Of a stretch of DNA of 64,000 nt, positions 1 through 8,310 are shown in pieces. Origin of the DNA: an uncultured bacterium (GTDB lineage Bacteria; Bacillota; Clostridia; Oscillospirales; Oscillospiraceae); contig CAMTMC010000002.1 of assembly GCA_947073515.1 (NCBI GenBank), positions 55,259 to 119,258 on the forward strand. The letters are read 5' to 3'. Every line of letters begins with the position of its first letter. Within the stretch, counting starts at the first letter, position 1. The notes beneath the pieces were generated by a model. That model was given only the letters and a program-made list of their open reading frames with translations, made no database searches and was not told the DNA's origin. Made by a program: the position numbers and the translations under genes.

Positions 1-507
1 CAAAACTGCGAGACCTACTTTAAAATCCAGCGCTACCGCTTTGCCGAGCGCCTCCAGCTCACCATTGAGTATGACAGCGAGGAGCGGGAGGAGATTTTCC
101 TCTGCCGCCTGCCCAAGCTGACCATGCAGCCCATTTTAGAGAACAGCATCATCCACGGCACAGAGTGCAAAATCGGCACCGGGCACTTGAAAATCCATCT
201 GGAGCGGACGGGCAAGCTGCTGCTCATCCGGATCTCCGACGACGGGGTGGGGATGGACGAGCAAACCCTGGCCCGGATGAACAGTCAGCTGCAGCAAAGC
301 GCCCGGGCCATCCCCTCCCAGAACGCCCAGGCCGAGGGGGGCATCGCCCTGCGCAACGTCAACAACCGGATCCATCTGCTGTTTGGGGAGGAGTACGGCC
401 TGCGGGTGTTCTCCATGCCGGGGGTGGGCACCGACGTGGAGATCCTTTTGCCGGCCATCACCAGCGACAGGGACGTCCCCAACAAGGAGGCGCTACGCTC
501 CCTGTAG
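1..507 (+). CDS. Sensor histidine kinase, C-terminal part (YesM/LytS type), cut by window edge
   Basis: The open frame enters from the left edge and ends at TAG 505-507. It reads through the conserved block Y-x-x-I-Q-x-x-R-Y-x-x-R and then PKLTMQPILENSIIHG. That is the N-box helix of the YesM/LytS histidine kinase class, where the consensus is PxxxLQPLVENAIxHG. An ATP-lid glycine pair follows (DDGVGM) and then a G2-like GVGTDVEI. This is the HATPase_c domain of a membrane sensor kinase; the sensing and transmembrane parts lie outside the window. The next gene starts 9 bp later, so the two are co-transcribed. YesM kinases in Clostridia usually sense carbohydrates with a partner AraC-type response regulator, which is not visible here. 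Confidence 0.9.
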   Translation, partial: QNCETYFKIQRYRFAERLQLTIEYDSEEREEIFLCRLPKLTMQPILENSIIHGTECKIGTGHLKIHLERTGKLLLIRISDDGVGMDEQTLARMNSQLQQSARAIPSQNAQAEGGIALRNVNNRIHLLFGEEYGLRVFSMPGVGTDVEILLPAITSDRDVPNKEALRSL

Positions 508-516
508 GAGGGATAT

Positions 517-2004
517 ATGCGAAACGAGATACTGCGCATGGATCAGGTGACCTACGACAGCCAGGGGGTGGCCCAGCTGGACAACTTCAGCCTGTCCATG
601 TGGGAGGGGGAAATCCTGGGCCTGGTGCCCGTCAACAACTACGGGGTGGAGGCCCTGTTCTCCCTGCTGACCCAGAACCTCCCCCTGCGGGGCGGCTATG
701 TCTACTACCGGGAGAAGCTGGTGAACGACTGGCACAGCCCCTGCCGGGGGAGCAACCGAGTCAGCGTGATCCGGAATGAGAGCTGCCTGGCCAAGGACCT
801 GACGGTGGCCGACAACATCTTTGTCCTGCGGCCGGGCTTCCGGAAGTGGAGGATCCGGCCCCGGATCCTCCGGGAACAGCTGATCCCCTTTATCCAGGAG
901 ATCGGCGTGCCCATCCGGGCGGACGCCTACATCGACGAGCTCACCCCCTTCCAGCGGTTTGTGGTGGAGCTGCTGAAGGCGATTGTGGCGGGCAGCCGGC
1001 TGATCGTGCTGGAAAATGTGGACGCCTTTATCAGTGAGAGCGAGCTGGCCAAGCTCCAGGAGATCCTCCTCCACTACGCGGAGAAGGGCACCGCCTTTCT
1101 CTACCTCTCCGCCCATTTTGAGGAGACCCTGCGCTTCTGCCACCGGACGGCGCTGATGTCCAACGGCCGCATTTTGAAATATTTTGACCTGAAGGGCGGC
1201 AGCCGGGACATGCTCTGCCTGCCCTGTGTGGAGGACTACGACCGCTGGGTCCGGGCCCGGCTGGAGGAGCCCGGCCGGAAGCGGCGGGACACAGCCGTGC
1301 TGGAGCTGCGCTCCCTGTGCCGGGGCTCCCTTCGGGATGTGAGCCTGCTGGTACAGGCCGGGGAGTGCGTGGTGATCCAGGACATGGACAACTGCGCCCT
1401 GCGGGATCTTCTCGCCGTTGTACGGACCGGCCGGCGCTCCGCCGGGGAGATCCTGGTGGGCGGGCGGCCCCTGCGCTCCGGCCTGGACCGGAGCGTCGCC
1501 GTTGTCCAAGAGCGGCCCATGGAGACCATGCTCTTTCCCAGCATGAGCTATATGGACAACCTCTGTTTCAATATGGACCACCGCTTCCCCCACATCTGGA
1601 CATCCCGGGGGATGCGCCGGAGCATCCGGGAGGAGTATGGCCCCCGCCTGGGGGAGGAGGTCTTTGACAAGCGGATCAGCGAGCTGACCAACCGGCAGAA
1701 ATATGACCTGGTGTTCACCCGCCTGCTGCTGCAGCGGCCCAAGGTGGTGTTCTGTGTCCACCCCTTCAAGAAGGCAGATGTCTCCATCCGCAGCCACCTG
1801 TGGAAGCTGATGGAACAGCTTTTGGAGAAGGACATCGCCGTGGTGATCCTGGCGGTCAACCTGGCGGACTCCCTGGCCCTGGCGGACCGGCTGATCCGGC
1901 TGCGGCAGGGGACGGTCCACGAGGCCTACCAGCGGGAGGACTTCGCCAAGCTGCCCGCCAGCACGCCGTGGCTGTACCTCTACCAGGAAAAATATCCACA
2001 ATAG
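517..2004 (+). CDS. Degenerate double ABC ATPase (RbsA/MglA-like) without ATP-binding motifs
   Basis: The 495-residue protein has the two-cassette layout and length of RbsA/MglA sugar importer ATPases, but the catalytic motifs are gone in both halves. Where the first P-loop should be (about residues 38-47) it reads VPVNNYGVEA, with no GxxGxGK. The signature position reads LTPFQR and the Walker B position LENVD. In the second half the P-loop region (from about residue 281) reads IQDMDNCALRD, the signature LTNRQK (about 390), and Walker B CVHPFKKAD. The surrounding hydrophobic pattern is kept and the frame is long and intact, so this is a maintained protein and not a decaying gene. It starts at ATG 517 after GGAGGG, directly behind the histidine kinase. 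A sensory or regulatory role with that kinase is inference. Confidence 0.8.
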   Translation: MRNEILRMDQVTYDSQGVAQLDNFSLSMWEGEILGLVPVNNYGVEALFSLLTQNLPLRGGYVYYREKLVNDWHSPCRGSNRVSVIRNESCLAKDLTVADNIFVLRPGFRKWRIRPRILREQLIPFIQEIGVPIRADAYIDELTPFQRFVVELLKAIVAGSRLIVLENVDAFISESELAKLQEILLHYAEKGTAFLYLSAHFEETLRFCHRTALMSNGRILKYFDLKGGSRDMLCLPCVEDYDRWVRARLEEPGRKRRDTAVLELRSLCRGSLRDVSLLVQAGECVVIQDMDNCALRDLLAVVRTGRRSAGEILVGGRPLRSGLDRSVAVVQERPMETMLFPSMSYMDNLCFNMDHRFPHIWTSRGMRRSIREEYGPRLGEEVFDKRISELTNRQKYDLVFTRLLLQRPKVVFCVHPFKKADVSIRSHLWKLMEQLLEKDIAVVILAVNLADSLALADRLIRLRQGTVHEAYQREDFAKLPASTPWLYLYQEKYPQ

Positions 2005-2035
2005 ACCTGTGAAAATCATAAGGAGGACGATTGTT

Positions 2036-2722
2036 ATGAGACGTTCAGAGATCAACAAGGCCCTGCGGGAGCTGGAGGGGATGTGCGCCAAGCACTGCTT
2101 CGCCCTGCCCCCCTTCTGCCACTTCACCCCGGAGCGGTGGCAGGCCCTGGGCCACGAGTATGACGAGGTCCGGGACTGCATGCTGGGCTGGGACATCACC
2201 GACTATGGCAAGGGGGATTTTGACCGCTTCGGCTTCTCCCTCATCACCATCCGCAACGGCAACCGGGCCATGGCGGACAAATACCCCAAGGTGTACGCCG
2301 AAAAGCTGCTGTATCTGAAGGAGGGGCAGTACGCCCCCAACCACTTCCACTGGTACAAGACCGAGGACATCATCAACCGGGGGGGCGGCAATGTCCTCAT
2401 CCGGGTGTATAACTCCCTGCCCGACGAGGAGATCGACCGGGTCAGCGACGTGACCGTCCACACCGACGGCCGTACCTACACCGTACCCGCCGGCGCCCAG
2501 GTCCGCCTCACCCCCGGGGAGAGCATCCACATCCAGCAGCGGCTCTACCACGACTTCTCCGTGGAGGAGGGCACCGGCCCCGTGCTGCTGGGCGAGGTGA
2601 GCCAGTGCAACGACGACAACACGGACAACCGGTTTAACCCCCCAGTAGGCCGCTTCCCGGAGATTGAGGAGGACGAGCCCCCCTACCGGCTGCTGTGCAA
2701 CGAGTACCCGGCGGCAAAGTGA
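2036..2722 (+). CDS. D-lyxose (D-mannose) isomerase, cupin type
   Basis: The 228-residue protein matches the YdaE/Z5688 family (PF07385), cupin-fold isomerases that convert D-lyxose to D-xylulose and also act on D-mannose to give D-fructose. The metal site is visible: H103 and H105 in NHFHWYKTED, E110 in the same strand, and H172 in LYHDF. The length equals that of the long (E. coli O157 Z5688) type. The start at ATG 2036 is chosen because AGGAGG lies 9 bp before it at 2021-2026; the GTG at 2009 has no such site. The gene follows the pseudo-ABC gene by 31 bp and precedes fructokinase by 9 bp. The pair could take mannose to fructose and then fructose-6-phosphate. Which aldose is the physiological substrate cannot be told from sequence. 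Confidence 0.88.
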   Translation: MRRSEINKALRELEGMCAKHCFALPPFCHFTPERWQALGHEYDEVRDCMLGWDITDYGKGDFDRFGFSLITIRNGNRAMADKYPKVYAEKLLYLKEGQYAPNHFHWYKTEDIINRGGGNVLIRVYNSLPDEEIDRVSDVTVHTDGRTYTVPAGAQVRLTPGESIHIQQRLYHDFSVEEGTGPVLLGEVSQCNDDNTDNRFNPPVGRFPEIEEDEPPYRLLCNEYPAAK

Positions 2723-2731
2723 GGCGGCGAG

Positions 2732-3703
2732 ATGTTGGATGTTGTCGCTTGGGGCGAACTGCTCATTGATTTTACCACCCAGAGCACCGATGAATCGGGC
2801 TATCCCACCATGGCCGCCCACCCCGGCGGGGCCCCCGCCAATTTCCTGGCGGCCCTGGCCAAGTTCGGTGCCAAGACGGCCCTGGCGGGCAAGGTAGGCG
2901 CCGATACCTTCGGGAGGATGCTCACCGGCACCCTCCAGAGCCTGGGGATTGAGACCCGGGGGATCGTGGCCAGCCCGGAGGTGTTTACAACCCTGGCCTT
3001 TGTCACCCTGGACCAGCATGGCGACCGGGAGTTCGCCTTCGCCCGGAAGCCCGGGGCGGACACCCAGATCACCTTTGCGGAATTGGACCTCAGCCTGATC
3101 GACGAGACCCGGATCTTCCACTTCGGCACCCTCTCCCTGACGGACGAGCCGGCCCGGTCCGCCACCCGCCAGGCCGTGGCCTACGCCAAGGAGCGCGGGA
3201 AGCTGATCACCTATGACCCCAACCTGCGCAAACCCCTGTGGCGTGACCTGGACGATGCCAGGGAGCAGTTGCTGTGGGGCCTGGGCCAGGCCGATGTGGT
3301 GAAGATCAGCGACGAGGAGGTGGAGTTCCTGTTCGGCCTGTCCCCGGAGGAGGGGGCGGAGCGGATTTTGAGGGAGTACGGCGTCAAGCTGGTGTTCGTC
3401 ACCTGCGGGCCGGAGGGCTGTGTGTTCCGGAATCCCAGGGCCTGGGGACGTGTCCCCGGGCTGTCCGGCCTCCAGGTGGTGGATACCACCGGGGCGGGGG
3501 ATATCTTCGGGGGCAGCGCCGTGTGGCGGCTCCTGTCCAGCGGCAAAGCCCCGGAGGAGCTGGACGGGGCGGAGCTGCGGGAGATCACCTCCTTCGCCTG
3601 TGCCAGCGCCGGCCTGTCCACCACCCGTCCCGGCGGGATCTCCAGCGTGCCCGCCTATGAGGAGATCATGGAGCGGCTTTCCGCTCCCCAGAAAATGGAA
3701 TAG
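2732..3703 (+). CDS. scrK: Fructokinase, PfkB family
   Basis: A 323-residue PfkB/ribokinase-fold kinase, the usual length for bacterial fructokinases. The N-terminal sugar-binding signature is present as PGGAPANFLAALAKFG (about residues 31-46). The C-terminal PfkB signature reads DTTGAGDIFGG (residues 251-261), with D257 as the expected catalytic base. It would phosphorylate fructose to fructose-6-phosphate in the cytoplasm with ATP. The isomerase gene 9 bp upstream can supply fructose from mannose, which makes fructose the likeliest substrate. PfkB enzymes are hard to assign by sequence, so a related ketose is possible. A hairpin follows the stop codon. Confidence 0.85.
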   Translation: MLDVVAWGELLIDFTTQSTDESGYPTMAAHPGGAPANFLAALAKFGAKTALAGKVGADTFGRMLTGTLQSLGIETRGIVASPEVFTTLAFVTLDQHGDREFAFARKPGADTQITFAELDLSLIDETRIFHFGTLSLTDEPARSATRQAVAYAKERGKLITYDPNLRKPLWRDLDDAREQLLWGLGQADVVKISDEEVEFLFGLSPEEGAERILREYGVKLVFVTCGPEGCVFRNPRAWGRVPGLSGLQVVDTTGAGDIFGGSAVWRLLSSGKAPEELDGAELREITSFACASAGLSTTRPGGISSVPAYEEIMERLSAPQKME

Positions 3704-3722
3704 CCCGGATACAGCTTACATC

Positions 3723-3764
3723 GCCCGATAATAGGCATCCACGCCCGTTATCGGGCCTTATTTT
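3723..3764 (+). terminator. Probable terminator after the fructokinase gene
   Basis: GCCCGATAA (3723-3731) pairs perfectly with TTATCGGGC (3748-3756) across a 16-base loop, and CTTATTTT follows. It lies 20 bp after the fructokinase stop. The loop is larger than usual, so strength is uncertain. Confidence 0.6.
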
Positions 3765-3952
3765 GCCCAAAAACGGGCGCATGCGTGTAAAAGGGTGGCC
3801 CGCCTGGCCACACCGGGGCGCCCGCAAAAAATCACGGAATTTTTCTGAAAATCATTCCCTTGAAAATAATGTGAAAAATTCCCGTAAATAAATAAAATCC
3901 AGCCGTTTTTCCTTCAATTTTTAGAATCCTTCCGCTAATCGCCCACGGGCAC

Positions 3953-3964
3953 CGCCAGCTGGCG
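3953..3964. promoter_or_regulatory. Perfect 12-bp palindrome upstream of the amino-acid dehydrogenase operon
   Basis: CGCCAGCTGGCG is a perfect palindrome about 20 bp upstream of the candidate -24 element and 100 bp before the dehydrogenase start. It sits in an otherwise AT-rich, gene-free stretch (3765-4061). It could be a regulator site, but it is closer to the promoter than most sigma-54 activator sites. In the rest of the 358-bp gap I see only the terminator, the -24/-12 element and the ribosome site. Confidence 0.3.
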
Positions 3965-3982
3965 CCTTTTGGGGCCCGATGA

Positions 3983-3998
3983 TAGCACAATAATTGCT
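3983..3998 (+). promoter_or_regulatory. Candidate sigma-54 (-24/-12) promoter
   Basis: TAGCACAATAATTGCT matches the sigma-54 consensus TGGCACR-N4-TTGCW in spacing and in every core base except the second, where A replaces the normally conserved G. It lies 64 bp upstream of the dehydrogenase start. The window encodes a sigma-54 activator just downstream of this operon, which is the usual arrangement. The altered -24 G lowers certainty. Confidence 0.55.
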
Positions 3999-4061
3999 TT
4001 ATATATTCCCAAGTGGATACAAAAGCCCATTCCTTGATCCAAAATGTAGGAGGAGAACAGT

Positions 4062-5225
4062 ATGAAATTCGGCTTATTGAAAGACATCAAAGACGGAGAA
4101 TACCGCACCATTGTCACCCCCGCTGAGGTCAACGCCATCACGGCGGACGGGCACGAGGTCTATGTCCAGAAGGGCGCCGGCCTGGGCGCCGGCTTCTCGG
4201 ACGAGGCCTACGCCGCCGAGGGCGCCAAGCTGCTGGACACCATGGAGGACATCTACAGCACCTGTGACTTCGTGACCAAGGTGAAGGAGCTGGAGCCCTG
4301 TGAGTTCGGCCTGCTGCGGGAGAACCAGATTGTGCTCACCTGCATCCACCCCGCCGCCCATCCCCAGGAGGTGCAGGCCCTGCTGGACAGCAAATGTATC
4401 GCCTTTACCGCCGAGGACTCCCACCGCTACGGCTCCCCCAACTGCGAGGCCGCCGGCAAGCAGGGCGCCCTGATGGGCCTGGAGTCCCTGCTGTCCATCA
4501 ACGGCGGCAAGGGCAAGTTTGTCAGCGGCCTGGGCGGCGCCCCCGGCATCAAGGCCCTGGTTCTGGGCGGCGGCGGCGTGGGCCGGGCCGTGGCCTCCGT
4601 CCTCCACGCCCTGGGCGCCTGGGTCACCGTCATGGATATCAACATCGGCACCCTGCGGGACATCGGCCGGCAGTTTAATGAGGAGGTCAACACGCAGATC
4701 TCCAACCGCTACAACATTAAAAAGCTCCTTCCTGAGATCGACGTGGTCTACAACTGCGTCAAGTGGCCCAAAGACGCCACCGAGTACATGATTGACCGGG
4801 AGATGGTCCGCTCTATGGAGAAGGGCTCCGTCATTGTGGACATCAGCAACGACGTGGGCGCCATCGAGACCTTCCACGAGACCACCCACGCCGAGCCCCG
4901 CTACATTGAGGAGGGCGTGGTCCACTACTGCGTCAGCAACATCCCCGGCGCCATCGCCCAGTCCACCTCCATCGCCTATGCCGCCTCCATGCTGCCCCAC
5001 TTCCGCAGCATCCTGAACGGCGGCGTGGCCGCCGCCTGCGTGAAGGACGGCTTCCTGCGCCGGAGCCTGACCACTTACCAGGGCTACCTGACCCACGAGG
5101 AGACCAGCGCGATCCAGAACCGTCCCTGGGTCCGCCCCGAGGACATCCTCCACATCGCCGGTCAGAGGCTGGATCCCGCTCCCCCCGCCACCGGCACCCG
5201 GTCTGACAACTTCATCCAGCTGTAA
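4062..5225 (+). CDS. Alanine dehydrogenase/transhydrogenase-family NAD(P)-dependent oxidoreductase
   Basis: The 387-residue protein has both AlaDh/PNT domains. The N-terminal substrate domain begins GLLKDIKDGEYRTIVTPAEV and carries the family's conserved R15-like arginine, a K in VTKVKE and a H in CIHPAAHP. The Rossmann domain has VLGGGGVGRAVASVLHALGA (about residues 167-186), and later VVHYCVSNIPGAIA, closely matching the VVHYAVANMPGAVPRTS block of true alanine dehydrogenases. Its divergence and longer C-terminal tail leave room for another amino or opine-type acid. The glutamate carrier 64 bp downstream suggests an amino acid or dicarboxylate substrate. AGGAGGA precedes ATG 4062. A sigma-54 promoter upstream probably drives both genes. 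Confidence 0.75.
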   Translation: MKFGLLKDIKDGEYRTIVTPAEVNAITADGHEVYVQKGAGLGAGFSDEAYAAEGAKLLDTMEDIYSTCDFVTKVKELEPCEFGLLRENQIVLTCIHPAAHPQEVQALLDSKCIAFTAEDSHRYGSPNCEAAGKQGALMGLESLLSINGGKGKFVSGLGGAPGIKALVLGGGGVGRAVASVLHALGAWVTVMDINIGTLRDIGRQFNEEVNTQISNRYNIKKLLPEIDVVYNCVKWPKDATEYMIDREMVRSMEKGSVIVDISNDVGAIETFHETTHAEPRYIEEGVVHYCVSNIPGAIAQSTSIAYAASMLPHFRSILNGGVAAACVKDGFLRRSLTTYQGYLTHEETSAIQNRPWVRPEDILHIAGQRLDPAPPATGTRSDNFIQL

Positions 5226-5289
5226 CCTCCGCATGCGAAACAATCCTCACGGCTTAGGCCCCGGATCCAGAAAGAAGGAGTGATACTCT

Positions 5290-6651
5290 ATGACAGTGAC
5301 CGACTTCCTGCTTGACTTCTCCATCGCCTCCGTGTTTATTCTCATCGGCCAGCTCATCCGCGCCAAGGTCCCTCTGGTGCAGAAGTTCTTTATCCCCGCC
5401 AGCATGATCGCCGGCTTTCTCGCCCTGCTCCTGGGCTCTCAGGCGCTCAATGTGCTGCCCTTCTCCGACTCCATCAGCAGCTACGCCAGCTCCCTGATTA
5501 TCCTGATTTTCGCCGGCGTGGGCATCAACGGCTTCACCTTCAACAAGAAGGCCTTTAAGGCCGAGATCACCCGCATCGGCTCCTACTTCTCCTATAAAGT
5601 GCTGGCCCAGGCCATCCAGTTCAGCCTGGTCCCCCTGTTCTCCATCGTGGTCATCTCCCAGCTGTTCCCGGAGATCAACTACGGTTTCGGCCTGCTGCTG
5701 GCCGCCGGCTTCTCCGGCGGGCACGGCACCGCCGCCGCTGTGGGCGATTCCTTTTCCCGGGTGGGCTTTATGGACGCCACTGACATCGGCATGACCTGCG
5801 CCACGGTAGGCATCCTGGCCGGCATCTTCGGCGGGCTGTTCTTCATCAAGCTGGGCACCAAGTTCGGCTGGACCAAGTATATCAAAGGGTTCCAGTACAT
5901 CTCCGGCGACCTGAAAACCGGCCTGATCCCCAAGGAGAACCGCTCCTCCATGGGGGACGAGACCACCTCCTCCATGGTGCTGGACAGCCTGGCCTTCCAT
6001 CTGGCCATCATGCTGGTGGCCTCCGGCGCTGGCGTGGGTCTGTACCGGCTGATCCTCAATGTCACCGGCCTGGACCTGCCCTCCTATCTGCTGGCCTTCC
6101 TGGTGGCCATCGCCATGTTCCTGTTCTTTAAGAAGGTGGGTGTGGGCGATTACATTGAGGAAAATGTGGTCAGCCGCATCTCCGGCACAGCCACCGACTA
6201 TCTGGTATTCTTCGGCATCGCCTCCATCAAGATCGATGTGGTGGTCAAGTACGCCGCCCCCCTGGCCCTCCTCCTTCTGTTCGGCACCTTCATCGTGGTG
6301 CTCACCCTGATGTTCTTTGGCCCGGCCATGAACAAGGGCAGCTGGTTCGAGCGCTCCCTGTTTGTGTTCGGCTACTCCACCGGCGTGTTCGCCATCGGCT
6401 TTGTGCTGCTGCGGATTGTGGACCCGGAGAACAAGTCCAAGACCCTGAACGACACCGCCTTCGCCGCCCCCTTCACCACTCCGGCGGAGCTGTTTGCCTG
6501 GAGCATGGGCCCCAAAATGCTGATCACCGGCCAGCACTGGCAATTTGTCGGGCTGTATCTGGCCATTCTGCTGGCCTGTATCCTGCTGAACCTGGTGTGC
6601 AAGTGGTGGTGGCTCAAGCTGCCCCTGGACCGCCCCGCCGCGGAGGAATGA
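5290..6651 (+). CDS. gltS: Sodium:glutamate symporter, GltS family
   Basis: A 453-residue polytopic membrane protein with about 11 to 12 hydrophobic segments. The family's conserved reentrant-loop block is present as GFSGGHGTAAAVG (about residues 141-153), which is FxGGHGTAAAxG in characterised GltS carriers. Such proteins import glutamate with sodium across the cytoplasmic membrane. AAGGAG precedes ATG 5290. It lies between an AlaDh-like enzyme and a sigma-54 activator, so it likely supplies that enzyme's substrate, which may be glutamate or a related acid. It is slightly longer than E. coli GltS, as is common in Firmicutes. Confidence 0.88.
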   Translation: MTVTDFLLDFSIASVFILIGQLIRAKVPLVQKFFIPASMIAGFLALLLGSQALNVLPFSDSISSYASSLIILIFAGVGINGFTFNKKAFKAEITRIGSYFSYKVLAQAIQFSLVPLFSIVVISQLFPEINYGFGLLLAAGFSGGHGTAAAVGDSFSRVGFMDATDIGMTCATVGILAGIFGGLFFIKLGTKFGWTKYIKGFQYISGDLKTGLIPKENRSSMGDETTSSMVLDSLAFHLAIMLVASGAGVGLYRLILNVTGLDLPSYLLAFLVAIAMFLFFKKVGVGDYIEENVVSRISGTATDYLVFFGIASIKIDVVVKYAAPLALLLLFGTFIVVLTLMFFGPAMNKGSWFERSLFVFGYSTGVFAIGFVLLRIVDPENKSKTLNDTAFAAPFTTPAELFAWSMGPKMLITGQHWQFVGLYLAILLACILLNLVCKWWWLKLPLDRPAAEE

Positions 6652-6656
6652 CCCGG

Positions 6657-6685
6657 TTGCCGATCCCCCTGTTTTCTGTTATAAT
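6657..6685 (+). promoter_or_regulatory. Candidate vegetative promoter of the sigma-54 activator gene
   Basis: TTGCCG (6657-6662) and TATAAT (6680-6685) are separated by 17 bp. The -10 box is perfect. It begins 5 bp after the symporter stop codon, so the activator gene has its own promoter. Confidence 0.5.
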
Positions 6686-6699
6686 TTCATCAGCAAAGC

Positions 6700-6731
6700 C
6701 TGTTCCCGCCCTCTTTTCAGGGCGGGAACAG
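6700..6731 (+). other. Strong hairpin in the leader of the activator gene
   Basis: CTGTTCCCGCCCT (6700-6712) and AGGGCGGGAACAG (6719-6731) form a perfect 13-bp stem with a 6-base loop. It lies right after the predicted transcription start. No T-run follows, so it is not a clear terminator; it may be a 5' stabilising hairpin, a leaky end for the symporter transcript, or an operator. Confidence 0.55.
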
Positions 6732-6762
6732 CGGTATCAAGCCAGAGAGGGGCGGGAGAGGG

Positions 6763-8211
6763 ATGGATATACTCCAGCAGCTGTTCAACGGAAAGGGCTA
6801 TATCGACGGCATCACCATCATCAACCTGGAGGGCGAGATTTTGTTTACCGCCAAGCTCAACGGAAAGCTGTCCAACCAGGAGGACAGCCAGCAGCTGGTG
6901 GGGCAGAAATTTTTCGACATCTATGAGAATTTAGACCCGCTCAGCAGCAGCACCTACCGGGCCATGGAGCTGGGCGTCCCCCTCTATGTGGAAAACCAGC
7001 TGCTGCGGACCCGGGGGCAGGAGAACATCCACATCGACTCCCTGTCCATCCCCATCAAAAGCGGGGGCCGGGTGGTGGGGGCCATCGACCTGTCCACCCA
7101 GGTATCCTCCGACGAGCCGGTGGAGCGGAAAGAGCCGGACTCCCTGGACTCCGGGGGCCTGCCTGTCAACTGGACCCAGAAGCTGGCCAGCCGGGACCTG
7201 GCCAGCGGCGGGATGGACGACATCATCGCCGTGGACGAGGGCATGCGCCAGGCCAAGGACTACATCCCCGTGGTCGCCTCCTGCGATCTGCCTGTGATGA
7301 TCTATGGCGAGACCGGCACCGGCAAGGAGCTCTTTGCCCAGGCCATCCACAACGCCAGCGCCCGCCGGGGCGGCCCCTTCATCACCCAAAACTGCGCCGC
7401 CCTGCCTGACACCCTGCTGGAGAGCATCCTTTTCGGCACCGCCAAGGGGGCCTTCACCGGGGCGGTGGACAGCAAGGGTCTGTTTGAGCTGGCGGACGGG
7501 GGGACCCTATTTTTGGACGAGATCAACTCCATGCCCCTGCACCTCCAGTCTAAGCTGCTCCGGGTGCTCCAGGACGGCAGCTTCCGCAGCCTGGGCGCCC
7601 GGCAGGTCAAGACGGTGGACGTGAAGATTATCGCCGCCATCAACGTGGAGCCCCTCCAGGCCATCCGGGACCGGCAGCTGCGCCAGGACATCTATTACCG
7701 GCTGAGCATGATGTCCATCCGGATCCCTCCCTTGCGGGAACGGAAAAAGGATATCGCCAGCTTTGTCAGCCGCTACGTCTCCAAGCATAACGCCACCTTT
7801 CACAAGCAGGTCAACCGGATCTCCGAGGAGGTGATCCAGTGCCTGGAGCGGTACGACTGGCCCGGCAATGTGCGCCAGCTGGAGCAGGTGGTCGTCTACG
7901 GCATGAGCTGTGTGGAGCCAAATCAGCACAGCCTGGAGCCGCGCCACATCAGGGACAAGCTCCAGGAGATGGGCCAGGCCCCGGGCCCGCCCGATCCGGC
8001 CCGGAACGCCGCCGCCCCCGCCGGCCACCCCCCCCGCCCGCTGCGTGACTCGGTACGGGACTATGAGCGGGAGCTGATCTGTCAGGCGCTGAACGCCTCC
8101 GGCGGCAAGCTGGTCCAAGCCGCAAAGCTGCTGGACATCCCCAGACAGACCCTCCAGCGTAAAATCCAGCAATATGAGATTACACTGAATCCCGCTCTGG
8201 GCTGGCGGTAG
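6763..8211 (+). CDS. Sigma-54-dependent transcriptional activator (PAS, AAA+, Fis HTH)
   Basis: The 482-residue protein has the RocR-like order. The N-terminal domain looks PAS-like (about residues 10-110). The AAA+ domain has Walker A GETGTGKE (182-189), then AKGAFTGA, the loop that contacts sigma-54, at about 226-233, and Walker B GGTLFLDEI. An arginine-finger region follows, and the C-terminal Fis-type helix-turn-helix reads GGKLVQAAKLLDIPRQTLQRKI (about 447-468; only part is the recognition helix). It binds upstream DNA and uses ATP to open sigma-54 promoters. Its position next to the dehydrogenase and symporter genes, and a -24/-12-like site before them, make these its likely targets. 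The PAS-like domain probably senses an amino acid or redox state. Confidence 0.9.
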   Translation: MDILQQLFNGKGYIDGITIINLEGEILFTAKLNGKLSNQEDSQQLVGQKFFDIYENLDPLSSSTYRAMELGVPLYVENQLLRTRGQENIHIDSLSIPIKSGGRVVGAIDLSTQVSSDEPVERKEPDSLDSGGLPVNWTQKLASRDLASGGMDDIIAVDEGMRQAKDYIPVVASCDLPVMIYGETGTGKELFAQAIHNASARRGGPFITQNCAALPDTLLESILFGTAKGAFTGAVDSKGLFELADGGTLFLDEINSMPLHLQSKLLRVLQDGSFRSLGARQVKTVDVKIIAAINVEPLQAIRDRQLRQDIYYRLSMMSIRIPPLRERKKDIASFVSRYVSKHNATFHKQVNRISEEVIQCLERYDWPGNVRQLEQVVVYGMSCVEPNQHSLEPRHIRDKLQEMGQAPGPPDPARNAAAPAGHPPRPLRDSVRDYERELICQALNASGGKLVQAAKLLDIPRQTLQRKIQQYEITLNPALGWR

Positions 8212-8245
8212 TCCCCCCGTCAGCCGCCAGTGAAGAAAAACGAAA

Positions 8246-8287
8246 GAGAACCCCCTCTGAACTTCAACCGTTTCAGAGGGGGTTCTC
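8246..8287. terminator. Bidirectional terminator between the sigma-54 activator and araD
   Basis: GAGAACCCCCTCTGAA (8246-8261) pairs perfectly with TTCAGAGGGGGTTCTC (8272-8287), a 16-bp stem. It separates two convergent genes. A-rich and short T-containing flanks fit use from both sides. Confidence 0.8.
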
Positions 8288-8310
8288 CTATGCCGTGGCG
8301 TGTTCAGGCT

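Noticed and set aside
493..2199. Long open frame on the minus strand across the pseudo-ABC gene
   Set aside because: It is Pro/Gly/His-rich shadow coding caused by high GC; the plus-strand frame has protein-like composition, ribosome site and neighbours.
3953..3964. Reading the CGCCAGCTGGCG palindrome as a firm activator site
   Set aside because: It is only about 20 bp from the -24 box, closer than normal enhancer sites; kept as a weak entry only.
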